Assembly: GCA_018340375.1 (NCBI GenBank)
Contig: JAFFJZ010000004.1
Location: forward strand, 21,674,001 to 21,738,000
Length of the DNA: 64,000 nt
Direction: 5' to 3'
Source of the DNA: Gonatopus flavifemur
Taxonomy: Eukaryota; Arthropoda; Insecta; Hymenoptera; Dryinidae
Shown here piece by piece: positions 10,151-20,559 of the stretch. How positions within the stretch are numbered: the stretch's first letter is position 1; each line of letters starts with the position of its first letter. The translations under genes were made by a program, and so were the position numbers. The notes beneath the pieces are model-generated. The model did not search any database and was not told the origin of the DNA. It saw only the letters and a program-made list of their open reading frames with translations.

Positions 10151-11440
10151 AAAATAAAAATTTGTTCATTTATTCTATTTTTCATTCTCTACAACATATT
10201 TTCTTAATTTTTAATCGTGGAATCTTCGAAATTATACACTGAGGAGAAAATGTTCAGGGACACATTCATGATCATTCAGGCAAAACCTAGGATTGTTATA
10301 GGGGATTTTATTTCTTGTACTGAGTAGACACTTTGAAAAGGAATCCAAAAACACGATTGCAGGACCATTAGCGACCGATTGAAACGCCAGTAACATGTGT
10401 ACGTACTTTGAAATTCACCGTTTATTCCTGGTGTTTCACAGTCCCTACTTGAAAATTGGAACCCTCATTCGTTTGAAAGGAACGCTCATCGTCTCTCGGT
10501 TATTATCTACAACAATAGGTAGTCGTTGCCTTGACCTCCATGATCATAAAAAAATCCCCCAAAGGAGTACTCCAATAGCACAAGACTACTCCTCTACACT
10601 CGTTTTCTTCTCTGATTCCATCAAAACAATAACTCTAAGTAAAATAATCTATTCAATCAGGAGATATCGATCTCAATATCATGTTAACAACCAATTACAG
10701 AATCTTCTCTCCATTCCTTCAGCTCCTAAAATTTCTTTTTCTCCCATTTCAGCATTCGAAATTGCCTCTCGTAAAGCCCCATAAGGAATCTTGAAAATTT
10801 AACACCCTATCTCGACAGCAAATCGCGACAAATGAAGTGCACTTCTCGAGGATCATCGTGTTATAAGTAACTTCCCGATCAAGCTACATCAACCTCGTAC
10901 ACGGGATATTTAATCTGCATTACGAGGCGTTGCATAGTGTGTTGCTGTATTACAGCATTAGTAGAGTACCGCGCTTATCGTCCTATCTGAAATGATCTCT
11001 CATGAATTTACAACGAGCCAAGAAACGAATAATTAATTATTTTTTCTTTTCATTTATCCATCATCCTCCGTGTTCCTCTTCTACCACGTGTTCTTCTTCT
11101 TCCTCTTCTTCTGCTTCTCCTCCTACTTGTTGTTCCTGTGTCCAAGAGTAACCGAACCGTTTCATGAGTGAACCGTGTAACGACCTTAAATCACCGAGGT
11201 CTACGCACTCCAAATGAATTGCATAACGGGCACGGTTTACTACAATGAAACGATGCGATTATTGTAGTCCAATTGCATTTGGATTCATTTTCCCGCTCTC
11301 ATGTGAGATTTCTGTCCTCGATCGGCTCGACAATACATAACGGGTTCGAATCCCCTGAAATTGAAAAAAAAGAAATTCTCAAGGGGAATTTTTCAGACAA
11401 CCTGGAATGAGGAGTTATTGAGGCTGGTCAAGATGAACAC
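10151..11440. other. Unique sequence, no gene assigned
   Basis: A 129-codon open frame at 10,395-10,784 (+) has no recognisable domain and unbiased codon use. A TTC/TTCC pyrimidine tract lies at 11,040-11,140. A perfect Pol III B-box look-alike, GGTTCGAATCC, at ~11,342 lacks a partner A-box. The region is less AT-rich than its surroundings and could be regulatory. Confidence 0.35.
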
Positions 11441-11580
11441 GGAGAAAACATTCGCTATGGTAATTGGGAATCAATTGCGGTAGTTACTTCGTGTATTTGA
11501 TATTCGGATAGTCAAAGATATTGTAATAGCTACATTTTAGATCTTGTAACAGCTACAAAATGATTGTCATTCGGTGATGG
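11441..11580. mobile_element. Fragment of the AGCT-rich foldback family
   Basis: Contains TTCGCTATGGTAATT, TTGATATTCGGATAG and GTAATAGCTAC, matching the interior words of 36,170, 40,502 and 42,336. No clear ends. Confidence 0.45.
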
Positions 11581-11599
11581 AACTGATAAAACCGAAAAA

Positions 11600-11780
11600 T
11601 CACTGGAAACATAATCCTTTTCGTTGTACGTGTCTGCCCAGATGGTGAGGTGCTAGACAAATTCGCAACAACTTTCCAACAGTACAGAGCAACGGTTGTT
11701 GGGAAGTTGCTAGGAGGTTGCATCGCCAAATGCGCAGCAACATACAGCAAACTTGAAAGTTGTTGTCATGATGCTGCAAA
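11600..11780. repeat. Inverted GCAACAACTT / GTTGTTGGGAAGTTGC words
   Basis: GCAACAACTTTCCAACA pairs with TGTTGGGAAGTTGC about 50 bases on, and a further AAGTTGTTG follows at ~11,757. Weak local foldback, unclassified. Confidence 0.4.
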
Positions 11781-12091
11781 GATGTTTGAATACATCGAGC
11801 TATGACGCGTGCACTGCAAAAATTGTCGTCGAAGATATGTCTCAAAATAAGACATGATATGTTTGATAATTCAAATCAAACACTTGACTGTTTTAATTGG
11901 AAACATCAGTATCTTATTTCGTGACACTGACGTTTGAATATGTTTCTTTTCAAAGGAGATGATAGCGTGTGATTTATCACATTTAACTTGAAAAGATGGA
12001 CTATATTGATGATTTTTAATCACACGGTTGATTAGAATCTCGTTTAGTTTTGTTTCAAAATGGTACAATATACATTTTGAATACATTGTTC

Positions 12092-13005
12092 CCCACGTAG
12101 AAATTGACTGATGGTCCAGTACCGGCTCAATACAGGCTGCCAGTGTGCAACCGTTGGCGGCCAGTGTCGATTGGACTACGAAATGATAACGCCAAATAAC
12201 TCTGATCCGGTACCGGTTACCAACATCAATTCAGTACTGGAAATCAGTATAGTTCCGACATTGAGAACTAATACTACTAGTATTGATCGGTATTCAAGTA
12301 CCAACGACTGTTACTCAACCGTTATTTGCGCTATTGTAACTTTGGAAGGTTTTGAATGCATTATCAAAATTTCTGCACTAGGGGGAATGTAGAGTGAAAT
12401 TTACTATTGGATCATAGGAAGACCGCCAACGGTTGCAAACTAGCAGCCTGTATCAAGCCGGTTTTGGACCATTTGTCAATTTCTACGTGCACTGAAAAAA
12501 AGGCTGGTGACAGTTATCAAATGATATTTTTGAATATGACCAATCAAATATTCGATAACATTAATCAAATATTCAATAATGTTTATAAATTATGTTTATA
12601 ATTATCGAATATTTAATAGATATTATTGATATTTATTTAATGGTATCGAATATTTGATTGGATATATTCAAAAATATCATTTGATAACCATGACCTGCCT
12701 TTTTTTCAGAGTGGCCAATCAAGTCTTCTCTCAAAGTATACGAGATATTTATTCACATTGGTTTGGTGCCGAATCAACGTTGGAGGCCAACGCTTGCGTA
12801 TTAAAATTGTGCCGTTGTTAATCCAACATTGGTGGAAAAGTGGTCAATAACGGTTGGTTCAGAGATCGAACCCGTACCGACACGAACTTGAAATAAAGTC
12901 GGTTAAGTACCGATCCGCGATCGGCAGACAACCGTTGGTGGCCTATACCTTTGCAGTACCGATCCGTTCGTCACCATCGGCTCAGTACCGGAATTTCTAC
13001 GTGGG
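12092..13005. mobile_element. CCCACGTAGAAATT element with a nested MITE
   Basis: Ends are CCCACGTAGAAATTGAC on the left and its mirror AATTTCTACGTGGG on the right. An internal copy of the terminus at 12,489 pairs over ~67 bp with the left end (AACCGTTGGCGG at 12,150 against CCGCCAACGGTT at 12,423), so 12,092-12,489 may itself be a full short copy. The interior is made of GTACCGG, CCAGTACC and CAACCGTTGG words and has no open frame of note. The MITE at 12,490-12,713 interrupts it. Confidence 0.75.
12490..12713. mobile_element. MITE, CACTGAAAAAAAGGC type
   Basis: Arms begin CACTGAAAAAAAGGC and continue through ATCAAATGATATTTTTGAAT and GACCAATCAAATATTCGATA. The mirror ends at CCTTTTTTTCAGAGTG. 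It is a 224 bp near-complete palindrome, AT-rich in the middle. Confidence 0.85.
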
Positions 13006-13049
13006 TCCTGTTTTTTTACTTTGACGTTGACGTAATAGTAATTCGAGGT

Positions 13050-13380
13050 TATGTTCCCTGGTGGAAAAATTTTGCTGAAAACCACTGAAATTTTCAGAGA
13101 TTTTCAAAGGATTTCAGAGGTGTCCATAGTTTCTCAGAAAGTTTCAGTGATTCTCAGAAAAATCCAGAGTTTTTCAGAGATATTCATGAATATTCAGAAA
13201 AAATTTCAGTGGAAAAACGTGCCCAATCAGTGAGAGTTTTCTAAGAATTTTTCAAGGATTTCCAAGATTTTTCAGAGTTTCAAAAAATTTTTATAGGTTT
13301 TCAGAGTTTTTCAGTGAGATTCAGAGAAATTTTCAGAGATCTTCAAAGAAACTTTTTTCACCAGGTTTTCTACATACCAC
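13050..13380. repeat. Degenerate TTTTCAGAG repeat
   Basis: At least fifteen variants of TTTTCAGAG/TTCAGAGA at irregular 8-25 base spacing. A similar stretch with CAGAGTTTT words lies at 47,060-47,420. Confidence 0.6.
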
Positions 13381-13778
13381 TTTAAAACATTTTTGTTTGC
13401 TAATAAATATTTTGAAATGTCTAAAGAGTCACTACAAAAGTATCTCAGAATACGACATCAGTTTTTACAGTGTGAGATCGAACGATCCTCCAACAACACA
13501 ACAGAAACTAGTGTAGTAACACTGAAGCAACATTTGCACTGCAACTTTTGCTGTTAGGGTGGATTCTGTCCAAGCAAGGTTGTGGAGTGTTTGGTATTTG
13601 AGGAGGGACTCTCACTTTTAAAAACCACATGATATTTTGTTTCTTTCATACCTCGATGATACGGCCTCAAAGAAAAAACGGTATTAGCAATCAATACCCT
13701 GGAATCGTAATTCTTTTTATTGTGTCGATCTGAGTTCCGTTCGGGCGAGATTCTGGAGTACATATTACTTGACAATCT

Positions 13779-14106
13779 TGCTAAAAATGCCAAGCAGAAT
13801 CGGACAGAAAATTGTTTTCAGGCTTTAAACGGTTTATTTTCTAGGTAATCCAGGCAAAAACTGACAAACTTCCTACCCGATTTTGTCCGGAATTACCAAA
13901 TTCTTAGATTCTGTCGAAACCTGACAGGGATTCCAAACAAAATTTCCCGAAAAAAATGGTTGTTAGTTTTAAACAGGATATTCCGAACAGTGATCTCGAA
14001 CCAAATCGAATGAAAATTTGTCAGTTTTTGTCTGAATTACCTGAGAAAGAAACCGTTCAAAGCCTGCCAACAATTTTCTGTCCGATCCTACCTGGCAATT
14101 TTAGCA
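13779..14106. mobile_element. Foldback element
   Basis: Arms start TGCTAAAAATGCCAAGC and carry ATCGGACAGAAAATTGTT and AAACTGACAAA, mirrored at the right by AACAATTTTCTGTCCGAT and GGCAATTTTAGCA. Arms are ~100 bp, the centre is unpaired, and no coding capacity is seen. Confidence 0.85.
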
Positions 14107-14249
14107 GGAAAAAGACTCTCTCATGTAACAACAATATGATTTGATTCGTTCTACTTTGACAATTTGCTCACCAAATCACGAAATATCCAACTCCAATCAT
14201 GAAATCGTTATTCTTTCCCTTATAAAATATGGAGAGTCCTTGAATCCTC

Positions 14250-14555
14250 TTGAAACTCCTCACTCGGGGGCTTTCGGGGTCGTTGAATACAAATACGTTG
14301 TCAAAATAACGAAATTCGAAATGGCGGATCAAAACTCGAAAATCCATTGGATTTCTTTGAAATTTGTTACCCGAGGATTTTCGGGATCGCTGAATACGAA
14401 TCCGTTGTAAAAATTCCGAAATTCAAAATGGCGAATCAAAACTCAAGGAATCCATTGGATTTCATTGCAACTCGTCACCACAAAGTTTTTGGGGGCGCTG
14501 AATACAAATTTGAAGATAGAATTCCAAAATTCGAAACGGCGGTTCCAATATGACA
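14250..14555 (+). repeat. Tandem repeat, ~107 bp unit, 3 copies
   Basis: G[TC]TGAATAC[AG]AAT recurs near 14,283, 14,390 and 14,497, each followed by AAATTC[GA]AAA[AT][TC]GGC and ATCCATTGGATTTC. The same unit in reverse orientation occurs at 59,480-59,830. The open frames over it are coincidental. Confidence 0.8.
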
Positions 14556-14618
14556 CACCTAAGTTCGAAAATTCATTGAATAACAAATTGTACTCAAAAG
14601 TTGAAGATTTTGAAAAAT

Positions 14619-15494
14619 CCTGTGTAGAAATTAATTCTTGGCGGCGGTTTGGGCCACACTAGGCATCCTCGTGTTATTTCAGGCCCTGATTTGGTTACCC
14701 TTAGAGGGCATAGACAGGATTGTCACGCACTCATCTTCAAGGCCTGCATAGTATTCCCAACTTGAGCCTATGTAGGACACCCATGATGAAGCTAATGTAG
14801 GCGATAAAACTAGGACCTTTAAAAGGGTAATAAATTGTTGCGAATATCATCAAATTGAATAAATATTGCAAGGAGGAAACTTCCTCGATTGAAAATTGGG
14901 CTATCCAAGGCCCTATCCGTACCCAGACCACTTCAACTTGAGTCCAGACAGGGCCTGGAATGAGCCGATTCCAATTTTTATTCGGGTATTCCACCCAGCA
15001 TTACCTTGTTCATACATTATCGGACTGTATCAAAAAACAGAACAGCCTCATTCAGTCTTGGAATTAACCATACAGTGATGTTATTTCCTTTTTTTGACAT
15101 TTTTCACCGATAGTATATACATAGTAATCATGGATGAAATATTTCTTTGGGGGCATACACCGCAGAAAGTCGAAATTACCAATACGATTTCAATAAATTT
15201 GCTTTTCAAAGTAGGTTTATATCGAAAAAATAAATTAATATAAGGGCAAGGTCCTATGCAGGCTGTAGTTGGTGTGCCTAGATTTTCAAAACTGGGAAAA
15301 AAATTGGTAATACAGCGTGGCCCCATATGGGCTTTATGTAGGTGTCCCTGACTTAGAGAAATCAGACTGAATATCAGCAGCCCGACTAGACCCCTTGGTG
15401 GCTAAGGTTAGTACATCCTAAGTGTGGATACCCATTAAAAGCCCATACAGGGCCTATATTTAATACAAGACCCCCAGAAAAATTTCTACACGGG
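14619..15494. mobile_element. Element with CC[TC]GTGTAGAAATT ends
   Basis: Left end CCTGTGTAGAAATTAATT, right end AATTTCTACACGGG. The interior holds scattered ATGTAGG, GGCCTGCATA, CAGGGCCT and GGCCCCATA words in both orientations, a different vocabulary from the other members of this terminal-repeat group. Length 876 bp, non-coding. Confidence 0.65.
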
Positions 15495-15631
15495 AAGGCG
15501 TGTTAGTGATTCATTCGTTTCAAAATATCCCAAACATTTTTCGTTTGAGGTGTACAAATACACCGAAAAGCTGACATATTCAGCTTATATTCACGTTAAA
15601 CCACGTGATCCCTGTCGAAATCCACCAATAT

Positions 15632-16390
15632 TTACGGATTAATCAAAAAGCCCATTTGAAATCCGTGTTCAGCAGCCTTCAATACTCTCAGATAATGAAA
15701 TTTCCCAAATTCCAATTGTTCCTCAAAAACATCTGCCATAACTTTTCCCCATCCATTTTCCGTGGGTTTAACGATGGAGTCTTCCACTTCATGTTTATGT
15801 TGTACTTTTTGCCTTGAAAATGCCCAGTATCTGAGTGAAACGTTGTCTTTTTCAATAAAAAAAGCACTGCTCGGCGAACTGGATGATTTTTCTATTGTTT
15901 GATGGCGCCGCTCCGAGCATGATTCTCTACACGTCCTAAAAATGAAATCATTATTTGTCCCAAATTTTGAGTTTATAGATTCGACAGTACTTACTATCAG
16001 TAGAAGATCGCATATTGAAACTTGGGAATCGGTCAATTTTCACGCAAATGACATACTTTTCAAAACAAACGATCCGTTTCTCTTCGGTATGCTCAAAATG
16101 TTGCGTTGGCGAAGTGAAACTTTCAGGCGAGCTCGGGAGCCTTGTAAAAATACTTGGGTCTCCTCTATCGTTTCTTCGAGATCCCCAACTATCAGTAATA
16201 CAATACCCACTGTCAAAAAGATTTTCAGAAAAAACCTTTTTTTCGACTTTTGGCCACGTTTTTGCGTTTTTGAACCACTGCGCGTCCAATCGTTTGATTT
16301 ATTCATCCTATGATGCAAAACACTTCCGTAAAAACTCTGCGAAAAGAACTGCATACAAAAAAAGCGCTCAAACTCATTAGAATAATGCAC
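15632..16390 (-). CDS. Possible small minus-strand gene, two exons, one frameshift
   Basis: Read on the minus strand, exon 2 (15,935-15,632) encodes ~100 residues including NGWGKVMADVFEEQLEFGK and KAAEHGFQMGFLINP, then a stop. It is preceded by a good acceptor (TTTCATTTTTAG). A donor GTATGT at 16,056 gives a 121 bp intron that keeps frame with an 80-residue exon (ending EEKRIVCFEK). A second donor, GTAAGT at 15,994, is also present. In a different frame of the same exon there is an ATG and a strong membrane segment, FFLKIFLTVGIVLLIVG, so the original protein may have been a single-pass membrane protein now frameshifted. I recognise no family. It may be a real intronic gene, a decayed gene or coincidence. 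Confidence 0.3.
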
Positions 16391-16434
16391 GGAAATCGTG
16401 ATTCAGGTCCCCGCTACAGTTATCCATCCTACAT

Positions 16435-16510
16435 CTTCTATCCTAGTCAGGTCCTTGGGAGGTAAAGCCTGACTTCGTTTAACCTTGTCAGGTCCTCATG
16501 AAATATAGGA
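16435..16510. repeat. Short run of CAGGTCC words
   Basis: GTCAGGTCCTTGG and GTCAGGTCCTCATG, matching the vocabulary of the element at 33,928-34,683. Confidence 0.4.
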
Positions 16511-18690
16511 TTCACCCGATGTTAATTTCTAGCCAAGGAAAGAACATTGTTGCCATTATTGGGGGAAAGTCCATAATTATCTTCCATCGTGTGGTAAATT
16601 CTAATAGAAATGCCATCTAAAACAGGTTGAATTATATTATTGATAAAAAATAGAATGTAGCGTGGGTCGATTGCAGGGTGAATAAATAGCAACTTCATAT
16701 TTCACGTCGAAGAGATTTCACTCGATCATCCTGTAATTAAGTGCAAAGTTCACTTGGGATCTCTTGGATCACATCCACAAGAAATTTGCGCAAGCGCGCA
16801 TTAGATGCGGCTGAACTTTTTTACTCTACCGTTCTAGAATTCATGATTGGCCAGTTATCGTATGAATTTTTCATTGAAATTCCAACGACTCTTTCTCTCT
16901 CAACGTGTCATTATTTATCGAAATGAAAATTCATTATATTACAGTATTATAACGCTACAACACATTTAAAGTGAGAAAAATAGTTTTCCGCTTGAGTTCT
17001 AATTAATTACAATTACAACTCATCAATCTCAGAAGTGCAAAGTATTTTTCATAATCGCAGGTGAAAAAATATCTCGCATGTCCCATATCAATCATCGCAT
17101 TATCTATCATTAGTCTCTCATTGTTGCTCTCTAAAATCTAAATCAGGGATATACGGTGTACGATCTTCCAGGTGGCACACTTAACAATTGACAAAGTGTA
17201 TCAATTCTGGAAGAATCTTATTGCTCTATCGAGAGTTTAGTGAAAATTCTAACTCGTTTTCCCACGCGCGTAATCATCCAGTTTGTCGAAGAACAACAAT
17301 TTGAATAGACGTTAATTCTCATTCTGTTTCGTAACTCATAACACGTTTATTACACGCATTCATTATTCTTCGCCGGGGAAGTGGTTTCATCTGACAAACT
17401 GGTCCTAATTCTTGAGATCGTTATCCGTTCCCACTCACCTGTAAACATCATCGATGCATGCCAATTAGGCCGAGAAACCTTTCCGGGACTTTTTCAATAT
17501 CCGATTGCACCGTGCGCGCCAGATGCATCCGTACAACGGTCATCGAACCGCCGATCTTACATTGGTAGGAAAAATAGCAGACAAAACAATTTACATAACA
17601 GTTCCCGTATAGTGTGAAAAAGCTCGAATTTTTCGGAGGGAGAAAACTCTCTTTCAATTAGAATTATATACTGCTGCAGCTATTGAACCTTCTCTAACGG
17701 GTTATTATTATATCCAATCTCTTATCTCTAAGTTTATAGTAAGTTCGATCAATCAATTGAGGAAAGATTGTATATGCTTATAAATAGAGGAAATACTTTC
17801 CCCACTCTTTCTTTAACCTTTCTCAAGTGATTTGTACAGTTAGCGTAGGTTGATACGGGTAATATAACGATATAATAATTATGTATTAGGTGTTCGATCG
17901 ATCGTCTGCTACGCTAGAAATTCAATATCGTCTATCGTACGCGGAAAGAAAACAAAAATCGCGCGATTCTTGTACCATCTATCAGATCTCAATTTTTTTT
18001 TGGTTTTGGTAACTCTTCCCATGACGGAATTATTTCATTGTATCTCGAATAGTGACAGAATACACGGTAATTAAGCGAATCAAGTAAAGTATAAATCAAA
18101 ACAAAGTCACATATAAAGCGAGGAATGATTTCTCATCTCAATTATTTTCATATTATACATTATGTGAGAAGATGAATCAGAAACACACGCTTCGTTATCC
18201 GTTTGAGTGATCTTCCATTAGGAAATGGAAATGTGATGTACAGTAACTAAATTTAACGAGTTTCATACAAATGTAAATCATTTCATTTTATTGTATCATT
18301 ATATTATTTATATAAATAATTAATGAGGAATCGCAGAATTGTTCGGGGCAGAGTAACGTTAGATTTTTCATTTTTCTATACGCCGTTCTGTGACAGAACA
18401 GTACTGTACACGAGTATAGGAATCGTAAATAATTAATGCTCGTATTGTTCTTCGATGGGAAATCAGATATACCAGTTTTATGAGAAAAAAAAAAACATCC
18501 AATGAACCATTGATCGGTGATGGTGAAGCATTGCGAAAGAATCGAATAAAAAATGATGTCAGAGTGAATACGCGAGGAAGGTTACGTCTATGTTCACTGT
18601 AATCATTCTGCTTTGACGATTCATGAAAAACATTGAATCGAATCTTCGAAATTTGTCATGAAATTAATATAAGTGATTGTAATGTTGCAG
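16511..18690. other. Unique intronic sequence upstream of the milton HAP1_N exon
   Basis: Largely repeat-free and richer in CpG than the surroundings. At ~17,440 the minus strand has a good donor (TTTACAG then GTGAGTGGG) just downstream of a short open stretch containing MTVVRMHLARTVQSDIEKVP, so a minus-strand 5' exon is conceivable. I see no TATA/Inr arrangement that decides it. Confidence 0.3.
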
Positions 18691-18795
18691 AGGTGTGCAG
18701 CGGAGGGGAATTGCCGGAAGTAGAGATAATCAGTTTATTGGAAGAACAGATCCCAAGGTATCGTCTACGTGCTGACACCCTCACAGAGTTCCAAG
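18691..18795 (+). CDS. milt: Milton exon, start of the HAP1_N region
   Basis: 105 bp exon between acceptor AATGTTGCAG and donor GTAGGC. It encodes VCSGGELPEVEIISLLEEQI then PRYRLRADTLTEFQ, the signature that opens the conserved region of milton/TRAK/HAP1 proteins (LPEVE..SLLEEQ.P.Y.LRADTL). Milton is a cytosolic adaptor that binds kinesin heavy chain through its coiled coil and the outer-membrane GTPase Miro, carrying mitochondria along axons. It enters in phase 1 (AG completes a Glu codon) and leaves in phase 1 (G). Joining to 27,312 gives Gly-Tyr-Glu-Asn, as expected. Confidence 0.93.
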
Positions 18796-18978
18796 GTAGG
18801 CAAATTTCACAAACAGTATATTTCAAAGAATTGAAAATATTTCTTCGTCCTATGATTCGTCATTATTCTTCACGTTTTTAACAAGTTTCAACAAAAATTC
18901 CAATAAAAATCAATGTTTCTGCATAGATTTCTTCAAAATTCATCACAATTCATCATATTCCATAGTATTCTAACACTA

Positions 18979-19953
18979 CCCGTGAATAAATCCTCCATGT
19001 CTGCTCAGGCCTGATCAGGCCTTGTTCATCAAGCGTGATCGGGCGTGATCAGGCCTCAATTTTGTACCCACGTAATCAGGACTAATCAAGGTTTATAATT
19101 TGGCAAAAACAAAGATTCCTTTCATTATCCTGCCTCTAATTTTACAAAAGACTTATGTATTGTTAATCATTTCTACTTATTATCATGCTCATGTAGTTTC
19201 CGTCTTTTAGTTCTCAGGTATGATCTCGCGTGATTCTGAACAATCACACAGTAATTTTTCTCGAAGAAACCGGTGCCCCGATCTGGTGGTACACTGTAAT
19301 ATTTAATGAAATATTTTCCCCGTATGATAAAGAAATCAACATAGAGTCATTTAGGTCATAGATCAAGAGGGAGAATGGTTTGTCTGACATGATCGCGCGA
19401 GGTCAAGCCTTTTTAATTATGATTAAGCCAAAAAAGGAACGATCAGGCCCGACCACGTACAGTCAGTGTCGATCACGAGAAATTTTGCCAAAAAATGTCC
19501 ATGATCAGACCTAGTGTTGCCGCGATCCAGAAAACGAGCTATCACGATCTTTACATTCCAATGTTCTTCAACTAAAACTATGGGAAGTAAAAATTGGTTA
19601 AAATGTAGATTAGAACTGAAATTCGATTATGAGTCAGTTTACATCGAGCTGTAATCCCGTTAATCTTAATTTTTATTCAATTAACACTCCAAGCGGTTCG
19701 AGCCAGATCGAAATTCAGATCGTGTCCAGATCGAATACAGATGAATTCAAAACTTGATTTCATAAACTTATATTTCAATTTGAATTCCCAAAACAAGTTA
19801 ACTGTTCTCAAGATTGTATTTTCACCCAATTGTTGTTCCTATGTAAGAATGTAGTTTCAGTTGAACGAGGCTGGAATCTAAAGATCGTGATAGCTCGTTT
19901 TGTAGATCGCGGCAACACTAATCAGACCTGAACACGCCCGATTTTTTCACGGG
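18979..19953. mobile_element. Element with CCCGTGAA ends and (G)ATCAGGCC words
   Basis: Left end CCCGTGAATAAAT, right end ATTTTTTCACGGG. The interior carries TGATCAGGCCT, GATCGGGCGTGATCAGG and similar words. A 405 bp MITE at 19,514-19,918 is inserted in one of them. The right end abuts the next element at 19,954 without any spacer. Confidence 0.65.
19514..19918. mobile_element. TA-flanked MITE, GTGTTGCCGCGATC ends
   Basis: Arms GTGTTGCCGCGATCCAGAAA and onward through GAGCTATCACGATCTTTA, mirrored at the right end. Flanked by TA at 19,512-19,513 and 19,919-19,920. Excision would join GATCAGACC-TA-ATCAGACCTG, restoring the host element's repeat phase. The ~320 bp centre does not fold. Confidence 0.85.
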
Positions 19954-20536
19954 TGCCCAACAAACAACAAGATATCTATTAGTACCTAAAAGATGTCTCG
20001 GAAGACTTTCGTGAAGATATCTTTTAGACATCCAAAAGATGTCTTATGTAACAAATTTCAACGAATTTTAGATATCTCAAAACGGTCTTGCAAAAGGTAT
20101 GTTTTGGATATGTGGCAGACATCTTTTAGATGCTTCGAGATATGTTTTTGATTCTTTTAAGGTACGTTTTAGATTTTTCCAAGATACGTTTTAGATATCT
20201 TGGGGATATGTTACAGATGTCTTTAAAATGCCTCTTTGATATCATTGAGATATCCTAGACAGCACAAAAAGATCACTAATGAGTCCTGATGAAGGAACAG
20301 GCGTGACTTTTGCCCTTCTCACTTAGACAATCTTCTTTCTGAGAAGATGTCTTTCAGAAATACCTTGAAAACAGATTTCTGACATTTCTGGAAGATGTCC
20401 AAAAGATATCATTTCGATACATCTGGAAGATATATGTTTTGTGATATCTGAAAGACATCTTTTCGATGATTCCAAAAGAATGTCTCCCTAAAGATATCTG
20501 TTAGATGTCTTCGAGACCTTCGGTGTTTTTTGGGCA
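19954..20536. mobile_element. AGATATCT-type element
   Basis: Ends TGCCCAACAAACA and TGTTTTTTGGGCA. The whole interior is built of AGATATCT, AGATGTCT and AAGACATCT words in both orientations, with a small non-repetitive core (CAGCACAAAAAGATCA .. GGCGTGACTTTTGCCCTTCT). A second full copy with the same core is at 52,238-52,974. Confidence 0.75.
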
Positions 20537-20559
20537 GAGCTCAAAAAGCGTTCATTTAG

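Noticed and set aside
10395..10784. 129-codon open frame
   Set aside because: No domain, AT-driven composition, no splice sites or start context that would support a gene.
11280..11365. Possible tRNA gene from GGTTCGAATCC at ~11,342
   Set aside because: The B-box look-alike is perfect but no A-box lies ~42 bases upstream and no acceptor stem or cloverleaf can be drawn.
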